DNA of 64,000 bases from Eudorina sp. 2006-703-Eu-15 (GCA_003117195.1 BDSI01000089.1:62001-126000), one strand, 5' to 3'. Shown: positions 13,301-26,735, numbered from the stretch's first letter. Numbers and translations: made by a program. The notes: generated by a model from the letters alone, not told the origin.

Positions 13301-16300
13301 GGGGTAGCGCGTGGCGTAGATGATGGAGCTGCCTCTGGGGACTTGCTCCACAGAAATGGACATGTTCTTCGGGGCACCCAGGCTCCAGTGCACGTACCAG
13401 CCGTTCTTGCCCGTCAGGCCGGTCACACCCTGCAGGCGACGGATAATGACCACTTATTACTCAGGCAGGAAAGTGGCAACGCAACGACGCCAACGTACCA
13501 GCCAGCGCGTCGACTAGCTGTCCTTGCCATGGTACGGCATTAACGACGCTAGGCAGCAGGGCCGTCGTACGTTTACTGATAAGCGAGCGTCTGCTCGCTC
13601 CCTACCTGTACGCGGGCGCGTTCCGAGGTGCTGCTGGCTGCTGTTGCTGCTGCTGTATATGATGCTATTATTAACAAGATCTCTTCCTCGTATCGCTTTC
13701 CCCAGTGTCTGCTGGTCCTTATCGCCACCCTCATACAAATTAAAGAGGGAGTCACCTAATGGGAAAGATAGACATACACTGGCATTCTGTCCAGAGATCC
13801 CCGGTTCGCATGGATCGATCGTGTTAATCGTGTAGTCTGCGCAGCATTGTGTTACTTGGTTTTGGCGTAACATTGAGCTCAAGCAATCAGGGCTTCAGAT
13901 ACATATGATCGGCTGATCGGATGCATGGCACCACGGACACCGCCGCACCGAGCGAGGGTGATGGCTCGCTGAGGCCGGTGTCCCTTAGCGGGCGGCTTAT
14001 CCCGCCGGGCGCGCGTCCGTGATTGATTTGCTTTACCTATATCCCGATGAGATTTCTTTGAGGTAGCTAGGTCCCGCTAGCTGTAACAAAATAAAGTCAT
14101 TCCGTACGTCATGTCCTCGCTCGTACCTCCAAGCGTGTGATAATAGTGGAGCGCTTGCTGTCGCCCGTGTATCCAAACTGGGCCACGTAGCCAGCATCGT
14201 AATCGTTGACACCGTTGACGTTCGTCAAGGCGCTTGATTGGTCCGTCTGTACGTGGAGTTCGTGGGTCGACAAAAAAAGTGCGAGATCATCCTAGGAATG
14301 TATGCTCCTGGAGACCCGGATTATTTCATTAATATTCAAAAGTGAAGAGGGGCAATAACGACTGTAACACGGCGCGGCCAAAGGCTTCTCGAGATGCCGT
14401 GCAAGGTCTTTGATCGGGACACTGTGAATTATTGCTGGAGTTCTTACAGGCAGCGAGTCCATTATGAGTCCACTCGTATGTAGAATCCGGCGGTCGTAAC
14501 TTGTGGAGCGGCACTTACATTGAGCGTATATCCAGGCACGCGGAAGGTTACACGAGAGACAGTTCGCCAGGGGTACCTGATGATGAATACGACAAAGCCC
14601 ACGTGGAGTATTAGTACGTAGGATCGAGCTTGTCATGTCATGTCATGTCACGTCATGTCATGTCGTACATCAGGTTTAAAGTGCACTACTAACGGATTCC
14701 TATCTATATATCGCGTGTGCAGTGTGGCAGTGCAAAGTATCGGGTATTATTTATTAAGGGTTTACGGCTGCAGGCAGCAGCAGCAGGGTGCTAGCGTGGG
14801 CAAAGTGGCGCATACAGCGCTACTGCTAACTTACCAGTCACAGGCAATCGTATTCCAAACGTCCCTGCGCAGGCATTGACAGAGCAGCATTTGCAAACTC
14901 ATATCCAAACGCGTATTTCAGACGCGTGAGAGAATTTTATCTGCTGCGCGGGCGGCTCTCATAAAATCGCTCGCTCGTTCATCCTAAAAAACAGCGGTGC
15001 ACGCAACCGGAGGTAGAATTTTATCAGCAGGCGGTCAGAGCATCGACGCTACCTGCCTAGCTGCGCTACCACTACGCATCGTGCATAACGCTTTCCTATT
15101 GATTGAGACAGCGTGCTGCTCGCTCGCTCATTACCAATTGATTACATTTTTCGGACACGCTCACCCACGCACCCGACGTACGTACGTACCCGATCGGTGA
15201 CTCCGTCGAGCAACTCGAGTCGGTGAGCCAGTAGTTGAATGGTTTGCAGGTGGTGGTGGCGGAGGGCACACAAGTGGGCCCCGGGCCCGTGTCGTTGGTG
15301 GCCGAGTAGGAGGCAACGATGGTGGGGCGGCCGCGGCCCGTGAAGGAGCCGTCGGAGTCTGTGATCGGTAAGCAAAAACATAACGGCGGGCGTCATCAGC
15401 AGCTCTATCTCAAGTGCACTAAAAATACGTAGGATCGATCAGCGGCCGGGCGCTCCATCATCACTGCGCGCATACGGTACATCTCATGCATCTCACCAAA
15501 GAAGTTGAACCATCGCCAGGAGCCGCTCTTCACCACGGGATTCCGGATGCGTGCTTTGGCCGTCACATTGATCAGTCGGATGTCCCGAACGGCAACTTGG
15601 GGGCCGGGCTTGAACTGGTCCGAGAAACTCAAGGACACCAGCGCGGCTTGCGACCACCACTCCGCTGTGTTGTTGTACGGAACATTCCTGGACGATGGCC
15701 GTACAAAATCCGCCGAGGGTGGCATGCAAGCAACATGTCATCGATCTACAGCTGTTCATTCTGCTGGTTTCAACCTGCGCGCGATTAAGAACTGCGCACA
15801 TCGTCTGCTGTTCCATCCCTGTGCCGAACTAAACGTCGGATAGGACGAAAACAAGCGATAGATGGACTTGCATTTCAATTTCATCACGGTGTCTGATCCG
15901 TTAAACTCACTGGCCAGGTCCTCTATTCGGCGTTTTGGACCAGGCGCCCCAAGACGCTCGCTACATTCCTGTTCCCTCGCTCTTACATCTTATATATAAA
16001 TGTACGACGGAACACGTGTACGTCGCCGAGGCTTTGGCATTCCGCGATTCATCAGCACGCAGCTTTTGTCCAAACATAACGGCGCGCGGACCGACCACGC
16101 TTACAAACCTCAAGCCAAGTAAGTTTGATGTCTCGCGGATCAGACATCGTCAACTATTCCGTGTAGCTCGCCCCCACGCAGCACGCACATAAGCAGCACA
16201 TACATAAGCACTGCTGCTGACACATACACGAGCGAACCGTTGCTGCAGAGCGCATCGGTCGATGTACCCATCCAGCAGGCAATCAATTAAAGCACGCGTA

Positions 16301-19300
16301 TGCGAGTGCCCTCGTTGGTGGACTCACCTGATGGTGACGTTCCGAGCAATGCTCCGATAAAACGTGTCGTAGAACTGTAGGCCGAAGCGGTACCCAAGTG
16401 GAAGGCTGCGGGGCGGGCGGAGGCAAGACGACATCCAAGACCATGCTCGTCATGCTTGCCCTATCGGTCTGTATGAGCTGATGATTCAATCTGCGCGCGC
16501 ACGCCAGCACGGGATGCATGGAGGTTCGTTGCTTGCTGGTCCGTGCCTACCTTGCCATAACTGCAGGCACGCACGTACGGACGGCAGTTGTGGTGGCGAT
16601 CGACTGAATGGCCTGCACGCAGCAGAAACCTCTGCTGCTTACACGCACAAGTAATGTAATAAATAAAAGTACATGACAACCGGATACCCACACACGCACG
16701 CATCCACCCACTCGTTGGGTACCATGCTGGTGAGGAAGCCCGAGTTGGCCGAGTTGAGGTTGAGGTCGGCGTTGATCAGCTCATTGGGCTCGCCGCGGAT
16801 CTTGCAGCCCATAGTGCCGTCGTGAGACTCCAGGCCGTCCACCTGCGATCATGCGAGGCAGGCGCGCAGCGGGTGCAACAGGAATTCGCTCGAGCCCCTC
16901 AGCATCAAGTGCGGTTTTCAGCCTCGTGTTACACTGGTGCGAATTGCCAGGAGGCCGAGGTCCCGGGGTCGAAGCCCGATGATAACAAGCACGGACTGGC
17001 GCACGCACACGAAGCACGCTTGATACTCGTTCATCCCCCACCTGAAGGATGACAACCTCCGGGAAGGCGATACCTACCTACCAGCCCTTACAAAGCAAGG
17101 CCCTCCATTAGGCGCTACATACGACGGGTAGGTGTCATAGATCGGCCCGAGGACGCTCGGTCCAAGTGATGGAAGAGTGTCACAGGAATTCGAGCCCCGC
17201 CCTTAGCATCAAGCGAGTGCGCTTTTCAGCCTCGTTTTACAGCGGGGTGGAACGCAGCCGACGCAGTTTAGGTCATAATAGTAGTGACTGCCCAATATAT
17301 ACGCATGTATACCTAGATATATGTGGTTTACACGAATAATGTTGGTGCAGACAGTCAGCAGTGCATTTGTGCAGCACACTAGGTATATCACTCGAAACAA
17401 AATTGTCCCGGTGTTCGTGCGCGGGGCCCGTTGTCGGACGAGGGTTGATGCCCCCAAGCCATAGGCGGTTTACCGCCCAAGCAAGTCAGTCATTGAATAG
17501 ACAATATTATGAATATAATTGGGTTGCCTTTAGTCACTCTCTGGGAAATCCGCGGCCTTGAACGGCCTACTTATATCGGGGGATGGAGCACCGTCCAGGT
17601 ACCGGTGCTTTTCCTCATATACACCGTACATAAGTACGTGTAGTCCTATCCACCCGGTAATTGGAGCGAGGTTTCCATGGTGAACCGCCATCGGCAGTAC
17701 AAGAGGTTTGCTAAGCGCAGGCTGCGGGCCAGACTAAGCATTTGGCGGGCCTATTTTACTTCCATGTCATAAGGCACACCCTAACTCGAGCACCTCGTCA
17801 CAGCGAGCACAGTCCGTTGACGGTTGACTTCGCTCGTCATATCATCCGCAGCGCGCGGGGCAGTGAGGTACATGGCCGTGCTGGACATACACCAGGTATT
17901 GCATATTTACCATATAGGTTGCATGTTGGAAGCGCGGCGAGATGGCGCGCATGTAGAAAGTGCACCGGGTCCGGTCGTATTTTCACTGCACAGGCTGCAC
18001 CGGTGTGATAAAACCCACAGCAATGAATCGTATCAAATCGGATTGTTCATGAATGTTTCGGACCCAGCAGCCAGCCCATTCGAGAATGACTAATGGTCGT
18101 ACGCATCTGCCGTCTGTAGGGCGTCAGGACTCTCCTATAACCAGAACCCGGGCCAGAGCACTTTCCCTGAAGGGCCTCTTCCTGCCTAATTTTGTTTCGA
18201 GTGTACATACAGTAATATACAAGTATGCGCATCTGCGCAAGGAATGCATAGCTGGTTTATTTACCGGCGGCGGCAAAGCAACAGCATGCAGCTACCCCGC
18301 ATGCTGCCATGCCATGCTGCCACGCAGGGCTCACCAGGATGCGGTCGCCATAGGTTGACACCGACGCACCGCCCAACCAGACTTTAGAGTTGTTCAGTAC
18401 GAACTTGGTGAGTACCGAGGAGTTGAAGGCCTCCCTGTACAAATCGTTGTGCGCACGTACGTACGATGTCAACGTATGTAGTGCGTGGCTGCTGATGCAG
18501 CAGCGGTATGCATGTGGGCCAAATAATAAACTCACGACTAGCGCGATGCCAAATCGACCGAGCGATCCTAATAACGAGCCATCCCGCAACCGGCAGGACA
18601 AACCGTTAAAAAAATAAAGCTACTACTGCCGCTTACGCTATGAGTGATGCGTCTTGAGAAGTTCATGGGCCGAACGAAACCCCGCCCCCACCAACAATTC
18701 TTACCTGGGATCGAACGTGGTGCGCTGAATGCTGTAGGCCAGGGTCACATTGTCCGCTGCATAGCCCAGGTTCCCGCCCACGTAGATAGCGGCTGCCTCA
18801 CCCCAGTGGTACCCGCTCGAGTGCGCCGTGTTGCCACTGAACCCAAGCACCGGCCGCTTGTATGGCTGAAGCGGCACGTTGCGATTGAGCTGTGGAAATG
18901 AAAAGTGGAATAAATAAGAGCACGCAGCACGTTGCGTTGAGAGAGAACGAGCAAGTTTGATTGCTTGGTCGTCAGGTGACCGATATGGCCGCTGATTACG
19001 TGCATAATGAACGGTCTGTACATCAGACATCTGCTACAGCAATTGTCTGAAGTACAGGCGTGCACGCACGTGCAAATGAGAAATAATTATAATGGTAGGG
19101 TTGATGAGATGAGGGGCCTACGAAACTATCTGGGCCTGTTGGATCGCCCGGTTGGGACTTAGGGTCCACCTTGGTATGGTTACAAGTATAACGCAACAAG
19201 GTATGGAAATAACAATAATAACAATATATAATAAGGTAATTTGTAATTATGATGATAATAATATTATAATAGTAGAAACAACAATGATAATAACGAACAA

Positions 19301-22300
19301 TAAAATAATAAGACGAATAAAAACGATAAAATATGATTATCATTATTACGCCGAGCACAACCCTGCCGCGTGTGAAGGGAGCAAAGAAGATGCTCATTAG
19401 TACCTATCATACGCCGCCACCAGCCATATGTCATGTAGGATACATGTCTATACGTATTTAAACGCTCACCCCTATTGGCTCCAATTTGCGAACGAAAAAG
19501 AAGCCCGCCGCTCCGCCGCTGGCTGCATTGTTGGTCAAGTAGTTGTAGGCATTGCTGCATGTATGTAGGATGAGGACAGGTGCATGGATGCAATTCGCGT
19601 GCGTGTTATTATTATTGCTTGGTGCACAGAAAATATGTATGTCCACACCGCCAACGACGAACGAAGGTATACTGCTGTCAAGCAGCTAAAGCACGCATCC
19701 ACACTGTAACAGGAATTCGAGCCCCTTAGCATCAAGTGCGCTTTTCAGCCTCGTGTTACACACACCCACACCTGTGTACGCACGCACCTGATGTAAAAGC
19801 CAGAAGCTGCCCAGTCCGAAGGCTGCAGCAGTGTTGCCGACTGTGCGTGAGGACAGCGTAGACAGCGATGCATGGGCGTTTAAATAAAAAGACCGATGCA
19901 GGGTTGACGTAATGTCCATGCATACGTTGCTACTGGCAGGCAGCAGGCAATCAAGGTCGATAGCACGGTCAGTCGTCTGGATGCCGAAGTGCCATGCCTA
20001 GCTACCTAACGTACCTACGTGGATAGCTAGCGAATTATTATCGTGTCGCAACTATTTAACCTATTGTTTCATCTGCATGCATGGTCGGTTGATTGGGTCA
20101 AGCAGCAGACACATTTTGCTGGCTTAATCACTTTCGCTCACGCACGCCGTCAAGCAATTGCGTGCGGTCGGTAGCAAGTGAGCACACATACGCACCTGGT
20201 AGATGATTGGAGCATCGAAGACGCTCCCAACTGCGTCGCAAGTGTCAGCACGGCCCAGCGGATGGACGTAACCCGCAAAGTTGCCATCAATTATGTTGCG
20301 CTCCTCAACCCCATCCTCGATGTAATAGCAATTGCCTTGCACATGGAAGGCCGTGTTGCGTTGCACCAGCAGTCCATAGGTGCCGTGGATGGTGTAGCCT
20401 GCGAAAGCGGGTGGTAGGTTGGCGCAGCGAGGTAGCCGATTTGAGCAGTTCAGTATGTGAGCAAAAAGGAACAGCATCTGTTGCGCAACATGCGAAACTG
20501 TCTGAGATAGACCTCCCCAGCGCGCCTCTCCTCTCCCACTCACATCTCCAGTAGCTGTTGTACACGCTGTTGTCGGTGAGGTAGCTCACACCCGTCACAT
20601 CACCCGCCATGTGGAAATGGAAGGGGTAGCTGCGTGAGGAAGGAAAGGGAGCGGGAGGCAGGTAGGGTACATATGGAGCGTCCGAAAACAGTCCATCCAT
20701 CCACTCGCTCTAGTGATGAGCACATGCACATACACATGCACACGCATACATACTATGCTACATCCATGCAAAAGCCCCAGAATATCTATTTATCAGCTGA
20801 ACCCAGGGCGGATTTCAACAAAATGGGTGTACGTTGAGCTATCTGGCGAGGTGCAGCAAGCAGACCGGCGGCGGCCTGCCTTGCACCCGTCATGAGGGCA
20901 GGAAGTCAACGGGAAAGTGAGACGGGAGAACGTGGGCTGGGGGTGCGTATTATGGAAACAATACTATGAACCAGACCACCTTTTTAGACAAATTAAACGT
21001 TCGTACCTGCCCATATTAAACTGTTGGCCCATTTTGTAAGCCATTGCGCCACGGATTCGTCCCGACTGCGGGGGTAGGAGGGAGGTTGCAGTGGACGTGT
21101 AACACGAGAGGCTGAAAAGCGCACTTGATGCTAAAGGGCTCCAATTCATGTTACAGCACGCGCCGCACCTTGCTCTCGATGCGCACGTGTCCGCCCGCGC
21201 TCTCCCCCGCGCTGTCTGGACTGCCCTGAAGCAGAATATTACGGCTCAGCAGCACCACCTCCGTCTGGTACTCGGGGCCTCTGCATACGTAGCCAAGCGT
21301 GAGCGGCGGGTTGCTCATACATGCGTGTGTAGAGCGCATTTTAATTGGTACATGCGCCTACTCTCCATTTCCCGCAATCAACCACCCCCGGGGTGCTTGT
21401 ACGAGTTCACGTCAGTACTACAGGCACACAGACGCGTGTGGCTGCGAGGCAGGAGCGATACGCATGACGGCCTGATGCACACGTGCGTGCGGCCTGGCGC
21501 TCACCCGTAGTGTCGGAAAGACAGCGGTGTCGTGAACGTGACCGTCATGCCGTCGGGACTGACACTTTCGATGACTCGCACCTCGTTCTGCACAGACGGG
21601 CGTGTTATTACATGCAGCAGTGACTCTAGAGCTCCGCACAAGCATAGCACGCACAACAGTGTACGGACCAAACAGACAGCAGCGACAGGCAAGCCGCCCT
21701 GGCCCACCTGGTTCCTGCACTCGTCCTTCCAGAGGCTCGTGGGCACAGCCACCAGCTGGCCCGGCTGCCAGTTGACGGGGTCGCGCAACTGTACGGAACG
21801 AGAGCCGCCGTACACCGTACTGGCAAGGCGAGTCCAAGTCGGAGCGTACAGCGCGCCGTGGATGTCGACGGTGCTGCCGCTGAGGCCCTGGACAAATTAG
21901 GGAGGGAGGCCAATGCTTGCTTGCTTGGGTACATACAGGGAACCTTTTCGAGGCCATCGGAATGAACACAAAATCGACGGGCGCCGACACTCGGTACGCT
22001 CCTCACAATACTCACAAGCGAATAATGCACAATATCGGAAGTGTTGCTTCCCAAAGTGTTCGGGCAGCTAGCGCTGGTGCAGTTTGGACCCACCCTGACC
22101 CCAAGCACGCATGCGATTGGCTGCCGAGTCTGCCAAGATTGCGTGCTGGATGCACGTTATTAAAAATTCGGGCGAACCTGTTCGCGTACGTACGTACGTA
22201 CGTACGTACCAACAGAGACATTTGATTGGTTGGCACGCCAGCCGAGGGCGCAAAGGTAATGGTGAGGAAGCTCCGAAGCCTGCAGGACGGCGAGCCCATG

Positions 22301-22955
22301 CTCAGCTTGCCGCTGACCGACAAGCTGGTCACCGTCAGGTTGAGCGGCGCGTCATCAAAAACCAACTGCATGCGTTTGGTGCAACCAAAGATAGGAGGGT
22401 ATCCATGAGAATGTTGCTTGCATTCATGTAGCTTGGGAGAACAAAGTACGGATGTGGCACCAATGGCGCACGTGCCGTACACATATGTAGCGTTCAGGGC
22501 TACGGTCAGTTTCTTATCACAGTTTGAAAGTAGACATGTACAACCCTCATGAAGCGTACCTCGCTGCCTTGAGGCACAATTATTTTCCTAAAGCGCGCGC
22601 CATTCGCCAGCATACACCCCGACAGCAGCACCCTTGAACCAACTGGGAGAGTGACATCCACTGCATCACCCGAAGACGGCACCGTGTTGCCATTGTTGCT
22701 CCAAGTGGACCGGTCGTCCCAGCGCTTCAATGTCGCATCGCAGTGGGGACATGCCGTCTGGCTCGAATCGCAAGCCGCAGTTCCAACAGGTCCACATGAA
22801 GATGGATTGTATGAAGGCTGAGGAGCAGGATATGTAGCTGAGTCCGTGCAACCTGCGACGCCGGGCACCTCGCCGGTGCACAGGTACTTCGCTCCCGCGG
22901 ACTTCAATTCAATCCCTATGATAAGTAATACAGGAATAATGAAGATTGTCCTCAT
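7366..22955 (-). CDS. Gene A: secreted CEMIP/TMEM2-like G8 and beta-helix protein with ShK and CBM array
   Basis: Thirty exons, 1,736 residues. Exons 1-21: 22560-22955, 22210-22365, 21708-21887, 21505-21587, 21169-21280, 21007-21065, 20544-20629, 20196-20398, 19788-19840, 19470-19554, 18705-18889, 18335-18434, 16712-16842, 16328-16405, 15497-15687, 15190-15358, 14835-14864, 14519-14576, 14127-14246, 12968-13429, 12804-12891. All join in phase. The ATG at 22955 opens a signal peptide (MRTIFIIPVLLIIGIELKSAG), then a Cys-rich stretch and a G8-like domain (about residues 77-190). The beta-helix core includes YPFHFHMAGDVTGVSYLTDN, an RC-x-TIHGTYGLLV block and an EDGVEERN block, close to the core of animal CEMIP (KIAA1199) and TMEM2, which cleave hyaluronan. 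WYVHWSLGAPKNMSISVEQV follows near residue 835. Inferred role: extracellular polysaccharide cleavage or binding. The enzymatic activity and substrate are not shown by the sequence. The gene stops within a proline linker, short of the final module present in B and C. Confidence 0.85.
7932..7958. repeat. Perfect 11-bp-arm hairpin in gene A intron 29
   Basis: The arms CACGCCTCGGT and ACCGAGGCGTG flank a five-base loop (CTTAA). It sits next to an AT-rich stretch in the last intron of gene A. It looks like a simple fold-back; no function is evident. Confidence 0.6.
11597..11625 (-). mobile_element. Short fragment of the LINE-like 3' tail repeat
   Basis: About 28 bases in an intron of gene A match, in reverse orientation, the CACCGATGACCCGCGGGG block at the 3' end of the dispersed repeat seen in full at 31639-31960 and 41412-41727. 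Only the tail is preserved. Confidence 0.4.
14633..14665. repeat. ATGTC pentanucleotide microsatellite
   Basis: About six copies of a TGTCA/CATGT pentamer lie in gene A intron 17. The same pentamer is embedded in the 42-bp minisatellite of gene C. Confidence 0.7.
16874..16933 (+). mobile_element. TGTAACA mini-element, copy 1
   Basis: A 60-bp element in gene A intron 12 with near-inverted ends (TGCAACA...TGTTACA) and the shared core GGAATTCG...AGCATCAAGTGCG...TTTTCAGCCTCGTG. It is one of four copies in gene A introns and spacers. No clear target-site duplication is seen at this copy. Confidence 0.6.
17178..17241 (+). mobile_element. TGTAACA mini-element, copy 2
   Basis: A 64-bp copy in the same intron as copy 1. 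It has degraded ends (TGTCACA...TTTTACA) and two small internal insertions relative to copy 3. The core blocks (GGAATTCGAGCCCC and CTTTTCAGCCTCG) are intact. Confidence 0.6.
19705..19760 (+). mobile_element. TGTAACA mini-element, copy 3 (best preserved)
   Basis: A 56-bp copy in gene A intron 9, running from TGTAACA to TGTTACA. These are perfect 7-bp terminal inverted repeats. It is flanked on both sides by CACAC (19700-19704 and 19761-19765), which fits a 5-bp target-site duplication, though the flanks are CA-rich. TG...CA ends with 5-bp duplications are what LTR-type integrases leave; the element is far too short for a normal LTR. Confidence 0.65.
21098..21155 (-). mobile_element. TGTAACA mini-element, copy 4 (inverted)
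   Basis: A 58-bp copy in opposite orientation between gene A exons 5 and 6. It has TGTAACA/TGTTACA ends and near-identical 5-bp flanks (GGACG and GCACG). It ends 13 bp before exon 5's donor boundary at 21169. Confidence 0.65.
22188..22209. repeat. (ACGT)n microsatellite overlapping a 5' splice site
   Basis: About five ACGT/TACG units directly abut gene A exon 2. On the coding strand the intron therefore begins GTACGTACGTACG, giving a ladder of potential donors 4 bp apart. Confidence 0.75.
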
Positions 22956-23085
22956 CGCGTCTTAACTTTAAATCTGTCCTTGGTAACCTGCATCAATTGA
23001 GTAGAACTAGGCTAAGTAATGCTAAGCCAAGAACATCTAGATGACCATCCCGGCCAGGCGAACATATCAATCACATCAAAAGGTC

Positions 23086-23127
23086 GGCTTATGTAACCTG
23101 TATGTACGGCCACTGGAAGCTAAGTTG
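23086..23127 (-). promoter_or_regulatory. Upstream block shared by genes A and B (gene A copy)
   Basis: About 42 bp, 131-172 bp before the gene A start codon, are conserved with 47795-47836 upstream of gene B, while the surrounding upstream DNA is not obviously alike. On the gene strand it includes TAGCTTCC and TACATAAGCC. The latter could serve as a weak TATA-type element, but this is inferred only from position and conservation. Confidence 0.45.
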
Positions 23128-25041
23128 CACCTTGGTGGGCCTGCGGCTGGAATCCAACTGAAGTCTCATATGGCTTTGTAAGATAAAGGAGTACAACGAT
23201 GATCGCATCTTAAAAGTCGTAATGTTTCGCCGAAAGGCTTGTCATGTTCCGCAAAGACAAATTGGAATAAATATTGTTACAATGTAATTTTTTAGAGCTT
23301 TAGATTTCCGTGCCTGTATTAGTAATGCTGTTTTGTGTGACCGATATATTCAAACACCCTTGATACGGACTTATATCAATTGCTCACTGTAGTTCAGTAT
23401 GGACATACCATGTAATATCACATTCTATTCGTTATGATATGAACCATAAGAACACTAGACTGCAAGCATTAAGCACAACGACACGCGGGCTTCATCGCAC
23501 GGCGTTCATGGGACAATTAACAAGTATTTCTAATTTTATATAAATCATAATAATATGCGTGTGCGGGTGGTCCCTGCACAATTCTGCCGCGGCCAACCCT
23601 ACCTGCCCAACGTTTTGCAGCAAGGCGTACCATATGACCGCAGTTGCCAAAAGTCCAGTACACCATTTTATATCCTTCATATAAGCATGTTTTTTTGCTG
23701 CTTGTGGAGGGTACATTCGCACTCGCTTCTGACCGCGTTCGGCCGCGTTTTTCCGTTGAGGACGAAAGCGTTCACGCCGTCCGATATAAGTGAAAACCAA
23801 TGTCACTGGAGATTGATACCTACTTAGATTCATAGCATTTAAGGTCGAACTTATGTGGCGGCACATTTAGTGCCGTTCAGAATCTCGGTGTGGACGTAAA
23901 CCGCCGGAAAACCAATGGCGTGCCATCTTGTGCATACATGGGCGCGGGCGGGGACGGGTTCCTGAAGTGAATTCCAAAATGATGCTGCTGCATAAGAATG
24001 CCTCCATCCCTTACTCATGGGGATACGTGGAGCATGCCTGCTGTGGAGGTGCTCCTGCTGGTTTGTTACTAAACTAACATTTTCAATCAAATAATTGGTA
24101 GACTGCTAATGGTACACTTGTAACGCTGAAAATATTCTCCGTGAGCGTGCAAGCACTTTTGTCACTGTTTGTGTTGCAAGCGCGCCTGCACGCAACGCAC
24201 GAACGAACGGCCGGCAGTCAACCACACAGAATGTCCAAAGCACCCTGCAATACGCTGCCATCGAGGCCTTGATGTGCCAGCTCCACCTGCCAGTTCTAGC
24301 CTACTGCACTACATACCTCTAGCATCCAAGTTGCGATAATGAACATGATCGAGGTAGGTGCTTACACGACAAAATATGGAAATGCGGTAGATAGCTGCAA
24401 GCGCCGCCGCCAAGCGGCACGCGCGCAATGCAACACCATTGCTCTATCTTCAGGCTGACGTTGGGTAATCGCGTCACTGAATTCATTCCTTTTTGACCCA
24501 CATCTACCGGGTCCAACATAATATTATTAATGCTGGGACGGAGGACTCGAAATGCCAGGATGAATAGCAGCGTAGCGGCCGTGGAAATCCAAACGCACAT
24601 TTATCCGTCCCTCCCTGTCCCTCCACGGCCATATGTGACATACGTTCCTCATCGACGCTTACAATGATTGTGTGGGATAGGGGGGTTCAGCTTCACCCGT
24701 GGCCACTAACCTGGCATTCCCTACCTTCCCCGGTATTTCGGGGCACCCTCATCCGGTCTCCCATGCCGACTTCTCCGAAATCAGTGCTCTTCCCGGGTTC
24801 AGCACCCACCACCGGCATCCAGCGGAATCTGCCGAATCAACTAAGGCGTCAACTCCGCTCCTGGTCAGCTCGCAGGTCACTTTAATCGGGTCCTTCACCG
24901 TCCATCGACATGGGGGCACCCTTGCCCTCATACTATCGAGGGTCTTTGGCCCGCTCTCGGTCGGGGTCGATCCTGGAACTCCAGGGGCATATATGTCGTG
25001 CCATAACAGTCGTGCCAGAACATGTATAAGTATAAATAGTA

Positions 25042-25135
25042 TGTATGCAGGCCTATCCTGATGTATGCAGGCTTACAATGTATGCAGGCCTATCCTGATG
25101 TATGCAGGCTTACAATGTATGCAGGCCCATCCTGA
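25042..25135. repeat. 37-bp tandem repeat, about 2.5 copies
   Basis: Two full 37-bp units (25042-25078 and 25079-25115) and a partial third are present. Each unit contains TGTATGCAGGC twice. It lies at the end of the GC-rich transposon-like segment of the spacer. Confidence 0.8.
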
Positions 25136-26670
25136 CTTGAGAATTTTGGGTTTTCTGATTTCCTGAAAAGCCGCGCCATTATTCTCGACCAAGCGTGAAT
25201 GCGGTCTTAGTCATGCATGGGTCTGTATGTCGTCTTGTAGCGGGTCGGCGTATGTCGCCGCCTGCCTGTAACACAACACAAGAAAGCGCAAGGACGCTTC
25301 AAATAAAGGCCACTCGCTCGAGATGCTGTGCGACGCCTTGCCGAAACATTCATCCGTGCGTGCGTTCCTATTTTACGGCGGCGCGTTGTAAGTGTGGCTG
25401 ACACCGCCGTCCTACAACAAGGGCTGCTGTACGTGGCCCGAGAACAGCAGCACGTGCGTGTCACCATTGGAGCGACGGAATAAACAATCAAGCAAGGGAC
25501 GCCGCCTGCAAACACCACGACACGCTCAGTCGTCGGGAATATTAATGTTCTTCAACACATGCACCACGCACATGCATGCATGCGCTCCGTTATGCGAGAG
25601 CCGAGCGAGGGACACTTTTGCTGGCTGACTTTGTAGGCATGTTTGTGTACTTGTTACAGTGGACCCCGCGCACATACATAAGAGACGTAAGCCGCGACTG
25701 TAAGCCGCGAACGAAGTGCGTGATGATTCTCGTGGTGCCGTCGTCGTACCGTCCACAAATCACGCACGCAAGAAACATACATACGTACACTCGCTGTGAC
25801 TTCCACACAGCACATGATGATATTACATTATTGCCTTCGTCCCTCTGCATCCAGAATTCATGTACCTATGTACGTAAGGGTAAGACCACATGCACGTACA
25901 TAGGGCACCATGAGTTGCTGCAACGAAGTGCGTGCGCCATCAGGCGAAAGCAAGGAAACGATGCCACCGATCGAGCGATGCTGTCACAAAGCAACCATCA
26001 ATCGTGCGTTAACTACGCAAGGCAGGCATATATGCAGACCCGCCGCTCGTCTGTGTGCGCGCAACCAAGAATCAATCACCTACAACAAGCACAGATATGA
26101 TGACCCATCCAGCGGTCAGACCGCCGCCTTCATCGTCGGATACCGCCTGAAGCCAATGTAAGCACAAAGGCGTAACCCGGGATGACTTGCGGGCTTACAG
26201 CAGCCAAGCTATGCCAATAAGGTTCACCAGTTCGTGGTTCAGCGAGGTTCATCACGACTATCAATGTGTAGCGGTCGGCACTCGTATGTTTCACGACCTG
26301 CTACTAGATAGCTAGCTGCGTATATATGGGACTCGCTCTCCTCTATCTATCGCAGACGGCGGCAGCCCAACACGCAAGCAATCCTCACCACCCAGGCATG
26401 TCCGTCCCTGGCTAGGCATCTGGCCCGCACTGATGGATTGCCACACCGTGCCCCCATTAAATGTATCCGTGTGCGCTTCGTTGGTCGAAACCTGCATTAT
26501 TTGCTTGCGGCTGCATCCTGCCGTCACTGACGTATACATGCCTGTATCCGCGCGCTCGTGCTGCTGGGATGTATATATAACGTGTATATGACAGCTACGT
26601 ACCTGCCTGTCAACGCAAATGTGTGTATGTGCGTACTCGAGCCGCTCGCTCATGTCATGCATGCGTGCTG

Positions 26671-26735
26671 CACCGCACCGCACCGCACTGCACCGCACCG
26701 CACCCCGCTGCACCGCACCGCACCGCACTGCACTG
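26671..26735. repeat. CACCG pentanucleotide repeat
   Basis: About thirteen imperfect five-base units (CACCG/CACTG/CCCCG) lie in the spacer downstream of gene B. They keep several frames open, which explains the repetitive short ORFs there. Confidence 0.85.

Noticed and set aside
25658..25674. Another copy of the LINE-like tail
   Set aside because: Only about 17 bp match (TTACAGTGGACCCCGCG), too short to call.
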